A stretch of DNA of 64,000 nt from Cupriavidus sp. YR651 (GCF_900101625.1 NZ_FMYZ01000003.1:372001-436000), one strand, 5' to 3'. Counted from the stretch's first letter, positions 51,663 to 60,967 are shown. The notes: generated by a model not told the origin, from the sequence alone. Program-made: numbers and translations.

Positions 51663-52259
51663 ATGACGAAGTACAGCGAATTCGAATTCAGGGCACAACC
51701 TTGGTTTGAACCGGCCTGGTTCGATCGGTCCAACTTCCAGGGATTCAGTCAGTTCATCCCGATGAAGACCATCGTGATTCACTGCTTCGACCCTCGGGCG
51801 TCCGAGATCCCGCAGGCTGTTGCTGACTATTTCGGGGATGAGGTCTACCCGGGCGAGAACATTCTCGACGAAGCCGGCAACCGGATCGGCAATACGCGGA
51901 CACTGTTTGCCGTGTCGAACGCAGGCGGCCGTGCCCTTTCGGCTCTGCAATCGGTTGCGACCATGGACTATCTGTTCAAAGTTCAGAACGTCGTTGTGGT
52001 GCATCACTCATTCTGTGGCGCGACGGCTTTCGCATCCGAGACCCTCATCGACGAGTTCCATGATCATCATCACGCCGACATCTCGACGATGTTCGACCAC
52101 GATAGCCTCTCCATCTCGCATTTCGAGGAATCGATCAAACACGACGTCAAACTGCTTCGCGCCAGCCCGGCTGTGCCAAAGAACGTCAAGCTCTATGGCT
52201 TCTTCTACGAGATCAATTCCGGCAAGCTGACCGAGGTGGCGCGGGACATTCCTGCATAG
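51663..52259 (+). CDS. Beta-carbonic-anhydrase-like protein
   Basis: A 198-residue protein related to beta-class carbonic anhydrases. Zinc-site elements are visible: CFDPRAS (Cys-x-Asp-x-Arg) and VVHHSFCG (His-x2-Cys). ISNAG-type VSNAGGRAL also fits. The ATG at MTKYSEF follows AAGGAA; the longer frame adds a non-family tail. Cytoplasmic. Whether it hydrates CO2 or belongs to an inactive or sulfur-lyase subgroup is open. Confidence 0.82.
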   Translation: MTKYSEFEFRAQPWFEPAWFDRSNFQGFSQFIPMKTIVIHCFDPRASEIPQAVADYFGDEVYPGENILDEAGNRIGNTRTLFAVSNAGGRALSALQSVATMDYLFKVQNVVVVHHSFCGATAFASETLIDEFHDHHHADISTMFDHDSLSISHFEESIKHDVKLLRASPAVPKNVKLYGFFYEINSGKLTEVARDIPA

Positions 52260-52296
52260 CTCGTGGTCGTGCGCCGATGTGCTGCCGGGGTCTGGC

Positions 52297-52319
52297 GCTG
52301 CCGTTCAAGCCACGGCAGC
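52297..52319. terminator. Hairpin between convergent genes
   Basis: GCTGCCG, a 9-nt loop and CGGCAGC, extendable by TGG/CCA after one mismatch, lies between the carbonic-anhydrase-like gene and the Bug gene. Probable shared terminator. Confidence 0.6.
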
Positions 52320-52351
52320 ACCAAACGCAATCCGCGGTGCTTGCCTTCAGA

Positions 52352-53356
52352 TCAGTCGATCGTTGCGCCCGACTGCTTCACGACGGCGTCCCACTTGGTG
52401 CTCTCCGACTTGATATAGGCGCCGAGTTCCTCCGGTGTCGAACCCACCGGCACGATGCCGTCGGTAAGAAAGCGCTGGCGCAGATCCGAACTCTTGACCA
52501 GGGTGGCAATCTCGCTGCTCAGGCGCGCAACGATCGGTTTCGGCGTGCCCCGAGGCGCCAGCAGCGCGTACCACACATTGGAGTCGTAGCCGGGCACGCC
52601 GGATTCGGCGACAGTGGGCACGTCAGGCATCGACACTGCGCGATTGGCGGTCGATACGGCCAACACCCGCAGCTTGCCTGCCTTGATCTGCTGGGAAGCG
52701 AGCCCGTAGCTGGCAAACATGGCGCTCACCTGCCCGGCCAGCAGCGCGGGCATGGCCGGCCCGGCGCCCTTGAAGGGAACGTGCACAAGGTCGATGCCGG
52801 CCTTCGATTTCAGCAATTCCATCGACAGATGCGGACCACTGCCATTCCCCGACGATCCATACGTGTACTTGCCCGGATTGGCCTTGGCCAGCTTGATGAA
52901 CTCAGCCAGATTGCGCGCCGGCACCGATGGGTGCACCACCAGGAAGTAAGGCGCCGAAGCCAGCAGGGACACGGGCTCGAAATCCTTGACCGGGTCGTAG
53001 GGCAGGTTGCGATACAGGCTCTGGTTGACGGCGAGTTGCGCCGTCAGCGCCAGTACCAGGGTGTAGCCATCGTTGGGCGCCTTCGCCACCATGTCCATGC
53101 CGATATTGCCGTTGGCGCCGCCGTGGTTATCCATGATGAAACGCTGCCCGGTGCGCTGTGAAAGATACTGAGCCAGCGGCCGCCCGACGATATCCCCGCC
53201 ACCGCCCACGGCATACGGCACGATCACGCGAACAGGCTTGTTTGGATAGGTGTCGGCTTGCGCACCATGCGCCCCCACGGCAGCTGCGCAGAGCAGCGTC
53301 ATGGCGAAAAGTCTTCCCAGTTGCTTCGCGGCTTGAATTTTGGTGGCTTGGAACAT
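52352..53356 (-). CDS. Bug-family periplasmic solute-binding receptor
   Basis: A 334-residue TctC/Bug receptor with a Sec signal (LFAMTLLCAAAVGAHGAQA), then DTYPNKPVRVIVPYAVGGGGD, FIMDNHGGANGNIG, DGYTLVL and VPFKGAGPAMPALL. It is 39 bp downstream of the lyase gene and ends the operon. Ligand probably a dicarboxylate handled by the lyase, by context only. Confidence 0.9.
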   Translation of the reverse strand: MFQATKIQAAKQLGRLFAMTLLCAAAVGAHGAQADTYPNKPVRVIVPYAVGGGGDIVGRPLAQYLSQRTGQRFIMDNHGGANGNIGMDMVAKAPNDGYTLVLALTAQLAVNQSLYRNLPYDPVKDFEPVSLLASAPYFLVVHPSVPARNLAEFIKLAKANPGKYTYGSSGNGSGPHLSMELLKSKAGIDLVHVPFKGAGPAMPALLAGQVSAMFASYGLASQQIKAGKLRVLAVSTANRAVSMPDVPTVAESGVPGYDSNVWYALLAPRGTPKPIVARLSSEIATLVKSSDLRQRFLTDGIVPVGSTPEELGAYIKSESTKWDAVVKQSGATID

Positions 53357-53395
53357 TGCATGGTCTCCGTCTATTTATGGTTGAGGATGTTGCGC

Positions 53396-54760
53396 TCAGT
53401 CGAGCCAGCCGCTTGCGCGAATTCTGTCGAGGACTGCTTCGACGATGGCTGGCGCCATTCCGACATACGTGGACGGGTCCAGGAGCTGCCTGAGCGATGA
53501 GGGGTCCAGTGCGTCGCGGACCGCGGGGTCGCGCAACAGCGCCTGCTCGAAGGTGATGCCAGCCTCCATGCCTTGCATGGCTGCGGCGTAGACCAGCTCA
53601 TGCGCACTTTGCTTGCCGACTTTCTCGGCGAGCGCGAACATCACCCGCTCCGACATCAGGAAGCCACCGAGCAAGTCCAGGTTGGCCCGCATCCTGCCAG
53701 TGTTCACCGTCAGGCCGGACAGCGCCTGATGCATCATTTCCAGCATGGCTGCCGTCATCATGCAGGCCTCGGGAACCGCTTTCCACTCCATCCGTACAGC
53801 GGCCACATCGCGCTCGTGCTCGGCCATCTGGGCATCGTGCATCATCGCCACGCTGTAGCGGATGGCGCGACTCAGCGTGACGACCGTCTCCACCACCGCG
53901 GGGTTCCGCTTGTGGGGCATGGTGGACGAGCCCACCTTGCCTTCGCTGAAGGGCTCGGCCACTTCACCGACCTCGTCGGACTCCAGGTTCATGATCTCGT
54001 TGGCGATCTTGCCGAGCGTCGCACCAAGCAGCCCCAGCACCCCGACATACTCGCCAAGCCGGTCCCGCGCGGGCTGCCAGCTGATCTCCGCCACATTCAA
54101 TCCCAGGCGCGCCATGACCCGATTTTCCAGCGCAATGGCGTGCGGGCCGAACGACGCCTTGGTGCCAACGGCTCCAACCATCTGGCCGACAAAGGTGCGC
54201 GCCTCCAGCGCCAGCAATCGTTCATTGTGGCGGCCAAGTTCCGCCAGCCAGATCGCGCATTTATGGCCAAAGGTGATGGGCAAGGCCTGTACCGAGTGGG
54301 TGCGGCCGGCCATCGGGGTGTGCTTGTGCGCGTCGGCCAGCCGATACAGCACCCGCGCCACTGCAGCCAGGTCTCGCGTCAGGATGCGGTGCGCTTCCCG
54401 GACCTGCAACATCATGCCGGTGTCGTACACGTCCTGGGACGTCGGGCCGAAATGCACGAACTCCCCGGCTTCGTCGCCACACTGGCGCTGCAGGGCGCGC
54501 ACCGCCGGCACCAGCGGGTGTTTGACGCGGCGAACCTCGATGGCAAGCTGGGCCAGGTCGAAGTGCGCGACCCGCGCCCGCGCGGCAATTTCCTGTGCGG
54601 CGGCCCTTGGGATGATCTCCAGTTCGCCCTGTTCCAGCGCCAGCGCCGCCTCGAAGTCCAGCCACTTCTGCACCCGGTTCTCTTCGGAGAACACGGCGCG
54701 CATCTCGTCCGTGCTCCACATGTGCTGCTGGAGGGACTGGTCGAACACACTGCTTGTCAT
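53396..54760 (-). CDS. Fumarase/aspartase-superfamily lyase (adenylosuccinate-lyase-like)
   Basis: A 454-residue lyase. The superfamily signature GSSTMPHKRNP is at about residue 275, with HFGPTSQDVYDTG and MAGRTHSVQALPITFGHK upstream; these fit the PurB/PcaB/CMLE branch. Enzymes of this branch eliminate fumarate or cycloisomerise 3-carboxymuconate. Pairing with a Bug receptor and a divergent LysR argues for a catabolic substrate rather than purine synthesis. Exact reaction not determined. Confidence 0.88.
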   Translation of the reverse strand: MTSSVFDQSLQQHMWSTDEMRAVFSEENRVQKWLDFEAALALEQGELEIIPRAAAQEIAARARVAHFDLAQLAIEVRRVKHPLVPAVRALQRQCGDEAGEFVHFGPTSQDVYDTGMMLQVREAHRILTRDLAAVARVLYRLADAHKHTPMAGRTHSVQALPITFGHKCAIWLAELGRHNERLLALEARTFVGQMVGAVGTKASFGPHAIALENRVMARLGLNVAEISWQPARDRLGEYVGVLGLLGATLGKIANEIMNLESDEVGEVAEPFSEGKVGSSTMPHKRNPAVVETVVTLSRAIRYSVAMMHDAQMAEHERDVAAVRMEWKAVPEACMMTAAMLEMMHQALSGLTVNTGRMRANLDLLGGFLMSERVMFALAEKVGKQSAHELVYAAAMQGMEAGITFEQALLRDPAVRDALDPSSLRQLLDPSTYVGMAPAIVEAVLDRIRASGWLD

Positions 54761-54844
54761 GGCGGATGCCTTCTATCGTCGAAAGGGGATAGCAGTCATT
54801 CTGGGTCGGCCCAACCATTCTGTAAAATGACATGTTCGGAGACA

Positions 54845-54866
54845 ATCATTACCAGAATGGCATGAT
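54845..54866. promoter_or_regulatory. LysR-type operator next to the start codon
   Basis: ATCAT and ATGAT bracket 12 bp that contain CAGAATGG, and CCATTCTG recurs about 40 bp upstream (54814-54821 region). Candidate binding sites in the 106-bp divergent gap. Confidence 0.45.
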
Positions 54867-55772
54867 ATGACGCTACAACAATTACGCTGCCTGCAAGCCG
54901 TGATCGACAGCAAGCTGAGCGTTTCCGGCGCGGCGGAAGCCCTGCACACGACGCAGCCTGCGGTCAGCAAGCTGATTCGTGCGCTCGAGAACGAGATCGG
55001 TATCGAGTTGTTCGTGCGTCGCGGCAACCGGCTGGTGGGCCTGACCGATGCAGGACAGGAAGCGGCGGCGCTGGGCAGGCGCGTCCTGAACGACGCGCGC
55101 GCGTTGGCAAGCCTCGCGCGTACGACCCAGACGGTGAACAGTGGAACGCTGCGCATCGGCACCACGCACATCCATGCCCGGTATGCGCTGCTCGACGTCA
55201 TCAAGCGGTTTCGGAGTGCCTTTCCGGAGGTCGATCTGGAACTGGCGCAGGGCACGCCCACGGAAATCCTGCGATGGGTCAGCGAGGGCGCCGTGGACCT
55301 TGGCATTTCCACGCTGCCGGAAAGCCCGCCCGAGGGCATCGTCACACTCGATGCCTATCCGATCCGCCGCTGCCTGATCGTTCCACGCGGTCATCCGCTG
55401 TTGCGGCTGAAGAAGGTCACGCTCAAGGACATCGCGCAATATCCGTTGGTGGCGTATGACGAGCGCTTCAATTCAGGCTGGGTGGTGCTGCGCGAGTTCG
55501 AGCGTCATGGACTCTCCCCGCGCGTGGTGGTCAGGGCCACCGATGCCAACGTCATCAAGGCCTATGTTGCGGCTGGCCTGGGCGTTGCCGTTCTCCAGCA
55601 GATGGCGCTGGAGCCCGACCGGGACATCGACCTGGCGACGATCGAGACCGACAGCATCTTCCCGCAATCAATGGCGGTCATCAGCCTGCGTGCCGACCAG
55701 TTCGTGCGGGGCTATATGCAAGCCCTGATCGACATGCTTTCGCCGGGCGGTGCGACCCGAGCCAATGGTTAG
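54867..55772 (+). CDS. LysR-family regulator (CysB-like group)
   Basis: A 301-residue LysR protein. The helix-turn-helix (LQQLRCLQAVIDSKLSVSGAAEAL, TTQPAVSKLIRALENEIG) and the effector domain (NSGTLRIGTTHIHARYALLDVI) resemble the CysB/Cbl group. Divergent from the lyase-Bug operon. Confidence 0.92.
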   Translation: MTLQQLRCLQAVIDSKLSVSGAAEALHTTQPAVSKLIRALENEIGIELFVRRGNRLVGLTDAGQEAAALGRRVLNDARALASLARTTQTVNSGTLRIGTTHIHARYALLDVIKRFRSAFPEVDLELAQGTPTEILRWVSEGAVDLGISTLPESPPEGIVTLDAYPIRRCLIVPRGHPLLRLKKVTLKDIAQYPLVAYDERFNSGWVVLREFERHGLSPRVVVRATDANVIKAYVAAGLGVAVLQQMALEPDRDIDLATIETDSIFPQSMAVISLRADQFVRGYMQALIDMLSPGGATRANG

Positions 55773-55886
55773 TTGCTTGACCTGATCCATCCCCAGCCTC
55801 TTGTCGCGGCGGGACGCCAGGATCCGGCCGCGGATGTTGTATCGTGTGCGCCTCCGCCCTCGCATATACCCACGATTTCGCTCCAG

Positions 55887-56354
55887 ATGTCTCAAACAAT
55901 CCCGCTCCACCGCGATCCGGCTTTCTACCAGCTTCTTGCCGACAGCTACGCCCGGTTGCTGGGTCGCCCGCTTGTGCCGCAGGCCATGTCCGTCGCCGAA
56001 GCTACCGAATGGCTCTATGAAAGCGCCCCGTTCGCGGTACTCGCGCATAACACCGATGCCGACCCGGTCTTTATTTACGGCAACAAGGCGGCCCAGCGCC
56101 GCTTTGGATACAGCTGGGATGAAATCACCCGATTGCCGTCGCGGCTCTCGGCCGAGGCGCCGAACCGCGAGGAGCGGCAGCAGTTCCTCGCGCGCGTACA
56201 GCGGCTCGGCTACGAGGCGGGCTACAAGGGCGTGCGTATCACCAAGTCAGGCCAGCGTTTCATGATCGACGAAGCCACGCTGTGGCAAATGCTCGACGCG
56301 GACGGCAAACTGCACGGCCAGGCCGTCGTCATCCCGCGCACGCGCGACATCTGA
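55887..56354 (+). CDS. MEKHLA-domain protein
   Basis: A 155-residue protein matching the PAS-like MEKHLA domain: FYQLLADSYARLLGRPL, EATEWLYESAPFAVLAHNTDADPVFIYGNKAAQRRFGYSWDE-type segments, then GVRITKSGQRFMIDEATLWQML. The ATG was chosen to give the domain alone. Cytoplasmic, function unknown; PAS-like fold suggests small-molecule or redox sensing. Converges with the LysR gene at 56382. Confidence 0.85.
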   Translation: MSQTIPLHRDPAFYQLLADSYARLLGRPLVPQAMSVAEATEWLYESAPFAVLAHNTDADPVFIYGNKAAQRRFGYSWDEITRLPSRLSAEAPNREERQQFLARVQRLGYEAGYKGVRITKSGQRFMIDEATLWQMLDADGKLHGQAVVIPRTRDI

Positions 56355-56381
56355 TCGATACGCGGCTATCGGACGACGGGT

Positions 56382-57230
56382 CTACGCCCGCATTTCAGCC
56401 AGGATCTGCTCGGCGAGGAAGTCGCAAGGCGGCCGACCGGACCGGGCACTGCGGGCAAGGACGACCTCGAGTTGATCCAGGGGCGGCAACCCTTCGTTCT
56501 CGGATATCTGCACAAGGTGCGCAGGTACGCTGCATCTCGCGAGGGGCGCTATGGCGAGCCCGGCTTCGACCATACTGACAAGGCCCATCAGACTCGGGCT
56601 TTCGTAGGACATCCGATACTTGATATTTTCCCGCTGCAGCGCACTGATGGCATGGGCACGTGCTGTACTGCCCTGTGCGAAAACGGCGATGGGAAGCGGG
56701 CGATCCTTCCACACTTTTCTTGCGGCCGACCCGGCCCACACCATCGGCTCATACCGGATGAATTCGCTCGCAACGCCCCTGGTTTTCGTGATGCACGCCA
56801 GGTCGAGCGTGTTGTCCTTGAGCAATGGAACGAGCGCGCTGCTGGGCAGGCCGATCACCCGGATTTCCACACGCGGATGCGCAACCGCGAACTTCCCCAG
56901 CACCTGTGGCAGCAACGATGACGCGTAGTCGTCAGGAACGCCGATGGTGACGCGGCCCTTTATCTCCGGGCGAACCACCGACGCCCATGCTTCCTCCCGC
57001 AGCGCGAGCATCTGACGGCCATAGTCCAACAGCGTCTTGCCTTCCGCGGTAATCGCTACGTGACGGGTGTTTCGCACAAAGAGCGGTTTTCCCAGTGCGT
57101 CCTCAAGCGCCTTGATCTGCATGCTCACCGCCGACGGCGACCGATGCACGGACTCCGCGCCCCGGGCGAACGACCCTGTATCGGCGACGGCCACCACCAT
57201 CTCAAGCACATCCAGATCGAGCTTCTTCAT
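56382..57230 (-). CDS. LysR-family transcriptional regulator
   Basis: A 282-residue LysR protein: helix-turn-helix at about 5-60 (LDVLEMVVAVADTGSFARGAES, SPSAVSMQIKALEDAL) with effector domain GRVTIGVPDDYASSLLPQVLG. Divergent from the LysE exporter gene, 103-bp gap, so probably its regulator. Confidence 0.92.
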   Translation of the reverse strand: MKKLDLDVLEMVVAVADTGSFARGAESVHRSPSAVSMQIKALEDALGKPLFVRNTRHVAITAEGKTLLDYGRQMLALREEAWASVVRPEIKGRVTIGVPDDYASSLLPQVLGKFAVAHPRVEIRVIGLPSSALVPLLKDNTLDLACITKTRGVASEFIRYEPMVWAGSAARKVWKDRPLPIAVFAQGSTARAHAISALQRENIKYRMSYESPSLMGLVSMVEAGLAIAPLARCSVPAHLVQISENEGLPPLDQLEVVLARSARSGRPPCDFLAEQILAEMRA

Positions 57231-57333
57231 GTTGGTCAGAAAAGCTGAGTAATGAATTCAGTTTAATCCGTTTTACCTGAGTATTCATCGATCCGATACT
57301 TGCAGCCGATGACCACGGCGGGGAGCTCGCGAA

Positions 57334-57981
57334 ATGCAAGGGACGGTATCGATCTACGGATTTCTGGCGGTTGGCGGAATGCTTGCGATTACGCCGGGAC
57401 CGAACATGGTCTACGTGATGTCGCGCTCGATTGCGCAAGGACGAACAGCCGGGCTGATATCGCTTGCAGGCGTCATGCTCGGCTACCTCTTCTACATGTT
57501 GGGGGCAGCATTCGGCATCACGGCGTTTTTCCTGAGCGTGCCTTATGCCGGCAGCGTGCTGGGAGCGGCGGGGGCCATCTATCTGTTCTATCTGGCCTGG
57601 CAGGTTGCGAGGCCTGGTGGCCGTTCTCCCCTGGAGGTGCGCGATCTGCCCCGCGAACGGCCGCGCCGGCTCTTCGCCATGGGCGCGGCGACCAGTCTGT
57701 TGAATCCCAAGCTCGCGATGATCTTTCTGTCACTCCTGCCGCAGTTCATCAACTACCAAGATGGCAGTGTTTTCAAGCAGTCGCTCACGCTCGGTTCATC
57801 GTTGATTGTCGCGTTCGCCTCGGTCAATGCATTCGTGGCGGTATGTTCCGGCAGCATGGCGACGTTCCTCTCCAGTCGCCCGGGATTCCTGCTGATTCAG
57901 CGCTGGATCATGGGCGCCGTTCTGGTTGTCCTCGGCGCACACATGACCATCGATACATTGAAGGCGGCAGGGATGCATTGA
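57334..57981 (+). CDS. LysE/RhtB-family amino-acid exporter
   Basis: A 215-residue inner-membrane exporter with about six helices. The family start GMLAITPGPNMVYVMSRSIAQGRTAG and the loop MGAATSLLNPKLAMIFLSLLPQF are diagnostic. GGGGAG precedes the ATG. Faces the LysR gene at 56382. Exports an amino acid or derivative. Confidence 0.93.
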   Translation: MQGTVSIYGFLAVGGMLAITPGPNMVYVMSRSIAQGRTAGLISLAGVMLGYLFYMLGAAFGITAFFLSVPYAGSVLGAAGAIYLFYLAWQVARPGGRSPLEVRDLPRERPRRLFAMGAATSLLNPKLAMIFLSLLPQFINYQDGSVFKQSLTLGSSLIVAFASVNAFVAVCSGSMATFLSSRPGFLLIQRWIMGAVLVVLGAHMTIDTLKAAGMH

Positions 57982-58056
57982 GTCGGGCTCCGGGCTTCCA
58001 TCAACACGCCGCGGAGGCCGACACCGCCCGAAGGGCGTAGCAGAGAACCTATGCGC

Positions 58057-58872
58057 TCAGAATGCCGGCAAGATCGATCCCTTGAACTGCCTGGCAAGGA
58101 AATCGCGGACTTCCTGCGATTGATAGGACGCCACCAGGTCCTTGACCCACGGCTTGTTGCGGTCCTGCTCGCGCACGGCGATCAGGTTGGCGTAGGGGCC
58201 CTTGAGGTCTTCGATGGCAATCGCGTCGTGGGTCGGTTGCAGGCCGGCCTTGACCGCGTAGTCCGTGTTGATCGACGCGGCGGCCAGGTCGTCCAGCGAG
58301 CGCGGCAGGATGGCGGAGTCGAGTTCCACGATCTTGAGCTTCTTCGGGTTCGACGCGATATCGAGTGGCGTGGCGTTCTTGCCGTTCACGCCCGCGCCGG
58401 GCTTCAGCGTGAGCACGCCCTGTGTCTGCAGCAGGCGCAGCGCACGATTGCCGTTCGACGGATCGTTCTGTATGCCGACCTTGGCGCCTTCCGGCAGGTC
58501 CTTCAGCGATTTCAGCTTGCGTGAGTAGAAGCCCATCGGCGCCACATAGGTCAGGCCGACGTTGGCGATCTTGTAGTGACGCGCCTCGATCTGGCTGTCG
58601 AGGAACGGCTGGTGCTGGAACCCGTTGGCATCGAGGTCGCCCGCGTCGAGCGCCGCGTTAGGCTGGGCATAGTCGTTGAACTCGACGATCTTGATGTCGA
58701 GGCCCTTGCGTTTGGCCACACCCTTCACCACTTCCCATATCTGCGCGTCCGGGCCACTCATGGTGCCCAGCCGGATGGTCTGGTCCGCGGCGCTGGCGGA
58801 TGGGGCCATGCCAGCGCCCAGCGCGGCAAACGTGGCGGCGGCAATCAGCCGCATGAGGTTGCGTCGTTGCAT
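58057..58872 (-). CDS. NlpA/MetQ-family substrate-binding protein
   Basis: A 271-residue periplasmic binding protein of the MetQ family, with a Sec signal (MRLIAAATFAALGAGMAPSASA) but no lipobox Cys, so it should be soluble rather than a lipoprotein. Family segments: DYAQPNAALDAGDLDANGFQHQPFLD, PMGFYSRKLKSLKDLPEGA, IQNDPSNGNRALRLLQ. It is 23 bp after a second such gene; no MetN/MetI genes are adjacent. Ligand: methionine or a related compound, by family only. Confidence 0.9.
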   Translation of the reverse strand: MQRRNLMRLIAAATFAALGAGMAPSASAADQTIRLGTMSGPDAQIWEVVKGVAKRKGLDIKIVEFNDYAQPNAALDAGDLDANGFQHQPFLDSQIEARHYKIANVGLTYVAPMGFYSRKLKSLKDLPEGAKVGIQNDPSNGNRALRLLQTQGVLTLKPGAGVNGKNATPLDIASNPKKLKIVELDSAILPRSLDDLAAASINTDYAVKAGLQPTHDAIAIEDLKGPYANLIAVREQDRNKPWVKDLVASYQSQEVRDFLARQFKGSILPAF

Positions 58873-58895
58873 GGATGCTTCCTGTCTTATTGTGA

Positions 58896-59708
58896 TCAGC
58901 GTTGATAGGCGGGCGGAACGAAGCCGGAAAAGCGTTGCTGCGCGACGGATTTGAACGCGGTGGAACGGTAGGCGTCGCGGATGTCGGTGACGAACGGCTT
59001 GTTCAGGTCGTCGGTGCGCACGGCGACCAGGTTCATGTAGTAATCGGGGATCTTCTCGAGCGCCAGCGCCGACGTGAGCTTCAGCCCCGCGGCCAGCGCG
59101 AAGTTGCCGTTGACGAACGCGTAGTCCACGTCGTCCAGCGAACGCGGCAGCTGCGCGGCTTCCAGCTGGATCAGCTTGAGCTTGTGCGGATTGCCGTCGA
59201 TATCGCGCTCAGATGCACGCACGGCATCTGTGCCAGGCTTGAGCGTGATCCAGCCAATCTGCTGCAGGATGGCGATGGCCCGCGCGAGGTTGGTCGGATC
59301 GTTCGGCAGCGACACCGTGGCGTCCTGCTTCACTTCGGTCAGCGCCTTGTGCCTGCGGCTGTAGATGCCGATCGGCGCAGTGGGCACCTGGACCAGTTCG
59401 GACAGCTGCAGCTTGCGGTCAGCCGAGAACTTCTTGAGGTACACCACATGCTGGAACGCGTTGGCGTCGATGGCGCCATCCGCCAGCGCGAGGTTCGGCT
59501 GCACATAGTCGCTGAACTCGATGATGGTCACCTTGTAGCCGCGCTGCTCCAGGATCGGCTTGATGCCATAGCGCACCTGGTCGGCGTATGGGCCGGCCGT
59601 GGCGCCGAAGCGGATTTCCTTCTTGTCCGCGTCGACCGCTCCGGCTGCGTGCACGACGCCGAGCGCCAGCAGTGCCGCCAGCAGTTTGACCCCTTTCCTG
59701 ATGTTCAT
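58896..59708 (-). CDS. NlpA/MetQ-family substrate-binding protein
   Basis: A 270-residue paralogue of the downstream gene, with signal LLAALLALGVVHAAGA and no lipobox Cys. Segments DYVQPNLALADGAIDANAFQHVVYL, IGIYSRRHKAL and LPNDPTNLARAIAILQ. Identity with the neighbour is moderate, so an old duplication. First of the two-gene unit. Confidence 0.9.
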   Translation of the reverse strand: MNIRKGVKLLAALLALGVVHAAGAVDADKKEIRFGATAGPYADQVRYGIKPILEQRGYKVTIIEFSDYVQPNLALADGAIDANAFQHVVYLKKFSADRKLQLSELVQVPTAPIGIYSRRHKALTEVKQDATVSLPNDPTNLARAIAILQQIGWITLKPGTDAVRASERDIDGNPHKLKLIQLEAAQLPRSLDDVDYAFVNGNFALAAGLKLTSALALEKIPDYYMNLVAVRTDDLNKPFVTDIRDAYRSTAFKSVAQQRFSGFVPPAYQR

Positions 59709-59806
59709 CGGTCTTCCCTTTATCTTGTCCGTGAATGGTGCAGTGGAGGCTGCGTCCGGCCATTGTATGGACGCGGTTGACGCGGGCGAAGCGGCAAATC
59801 CTCATG

Positions 59807-59831
59807 CGCATATGCCGTCATCGCATATGCC
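59807..59831 (+). repeat. Direct repeat of CGCATATGCC
   Basis: CGCATATGCC at 59807-59816 and 59822-59831, each almost palindromic, in the 269-bp divergent gap between the MetQ-like and desaturase genes. Possible operator pair; nothing else stands out in the gap. Confidence 0.5.
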
Positions 59832-59977
59832 CCGGTGTGTCGCTGACTGCCGGTGTTTCGGTGCGCCAGGTGCAGCGTAAGCGGGGTGGCGCATAACGTT
59901 ATCGACAATCGTTCGTTCCCGCGCACGTCACGTCGCCCGTATGCTGCGGCTTCGTTTTCACAGCATCGACGGCGCCG

Positions 59978-60967
59978 ATGGCAACTTATCTCGATGACCG
60001 ACAACGCGCGGAACTGGCGCGTACCGCCCGTCACTGGCTGTGGCGAACCGAATTTCCCACGTGGCTGCTGATCGTCTCCGTCTATGCGGCGTGGTTTGGC
60101 GTGGCGGCCAACGCCACGCGTCTCGGCCTGCCGCTGGCTTGCGTGCTTCTCACGCTCTGCACCACGTGGTACCTGTCGCTGCAACATGAACTGCTGCATG
60201 GGCATCCGACGCGCCTGCCGTGGCTCAATGCACTGCTGGGCACCGCACCGCTCGGCTTCTGGCTGCCATACAGCTTGTACCGCCGCGCGCATCTGCAACA
60301 TCACGCCGCCGAATTGACGGACCCCGGCGCGGACCCCGAGAGCTACTTCCTCTATGCCCGGGACTGGCACGCGGCCAGCCCCGCGCTGCGGTGGCTCTAC
60401 GCCGCGCGCAACACGATGGCGGGGCGAGTCCTGCTGCAGCCGGCATTCTCGGTCCATGCGATCACAGCCGATGCGGTGGGCAGGATACGCGCCGGCGACT
60501 GGCGCGACGTGCCCGCATGGCTCGCGCACCTGAGCGCTCTGGGATGCCTGCTGGCGTGGCTGCAGACGTCGTGCGGCATGCCGGTGTGGCTGGTGCTGGC
60601 CGGTGTCGGCTATCCGGCGCTGTCGCTGGCTTCAATCCGCTCGTTCCACGAACATCGCGCCAGCGATTCCCACGCGGCGCGCAGCGTCATCAACGATGCG
60701 GGCCTGGGATGGCGTCTGCTGTTCCTGAACAACAACTATCACCTCGTCCATCATGACTTGCCGTCGGTGCCGTGGTTTGCGCTGGCCTGGGTCTACCGGC
60801 GCCGCGCGCACGACTATCTGGCGCGCAACGACGGCTTCTTCGTGCGTGGCTACGGGGAATGGCTGATCCGGTACACATGGCGCGCCGTGGCACCCGTTGT
60901 GCATCCGCTGTTCCACAAGCCGTCCGCGCGGCGTTCAGAGGTGACACATCCCTATGGCGAAGCCTGA
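59978..60967 (+). CDS. Membrane fatty-acid-desaturase-family protein
   Basis: A 329-residue integral membrane di-iron protein. Histidine boxes: HELLHG (about residue 70), HLQHH (about residue 107) and HLVHHDLP (about residue 252), plus HEHRA near residue 228. Three or four membrane helices between them. This fits the fatty-acid-desaturase/hydroxylase superfamily. It overlaps the next gene by 14 bp. Substrate unknown; association with a PhnD-like protein is unusual. Confidence 0.88.
   Translation: MATYLDDRQRAELARTARHWLWRTEFPTWLLIVSVYAAWFGVAANATRLGLPLACVLLTLCTTWYLSLQHELLHGHPTRLPWLNALLGTAPLGFWLPYSLYRRAHLQHHAAELTDPGADPESYFLYARDWHAASPALRWLYAARNTMAGRVLLQPAFSVHAITADAVGRIRAGDWRDVPAWLAHLSALGCLLAWLQTSCGMPVWLVLAGVGYPALSLASIRSFHEHRASDSHAARSVINDAGLGWRLLFLNNNYHLVHHDLPSVPWFALAWVYRRRAHDYLARNDGFFVRGYGEWLIRYTWRAVAPVVHPLFHKPSARRSEVTHPYGEA

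Noticed and set aside
57231..57333. Possible operator TGAATTCAG...CTGAGTATTCA between LysR and LysE genes
   Set aside because: The arms match only partly and are far apart; not strong enough to list as a site.
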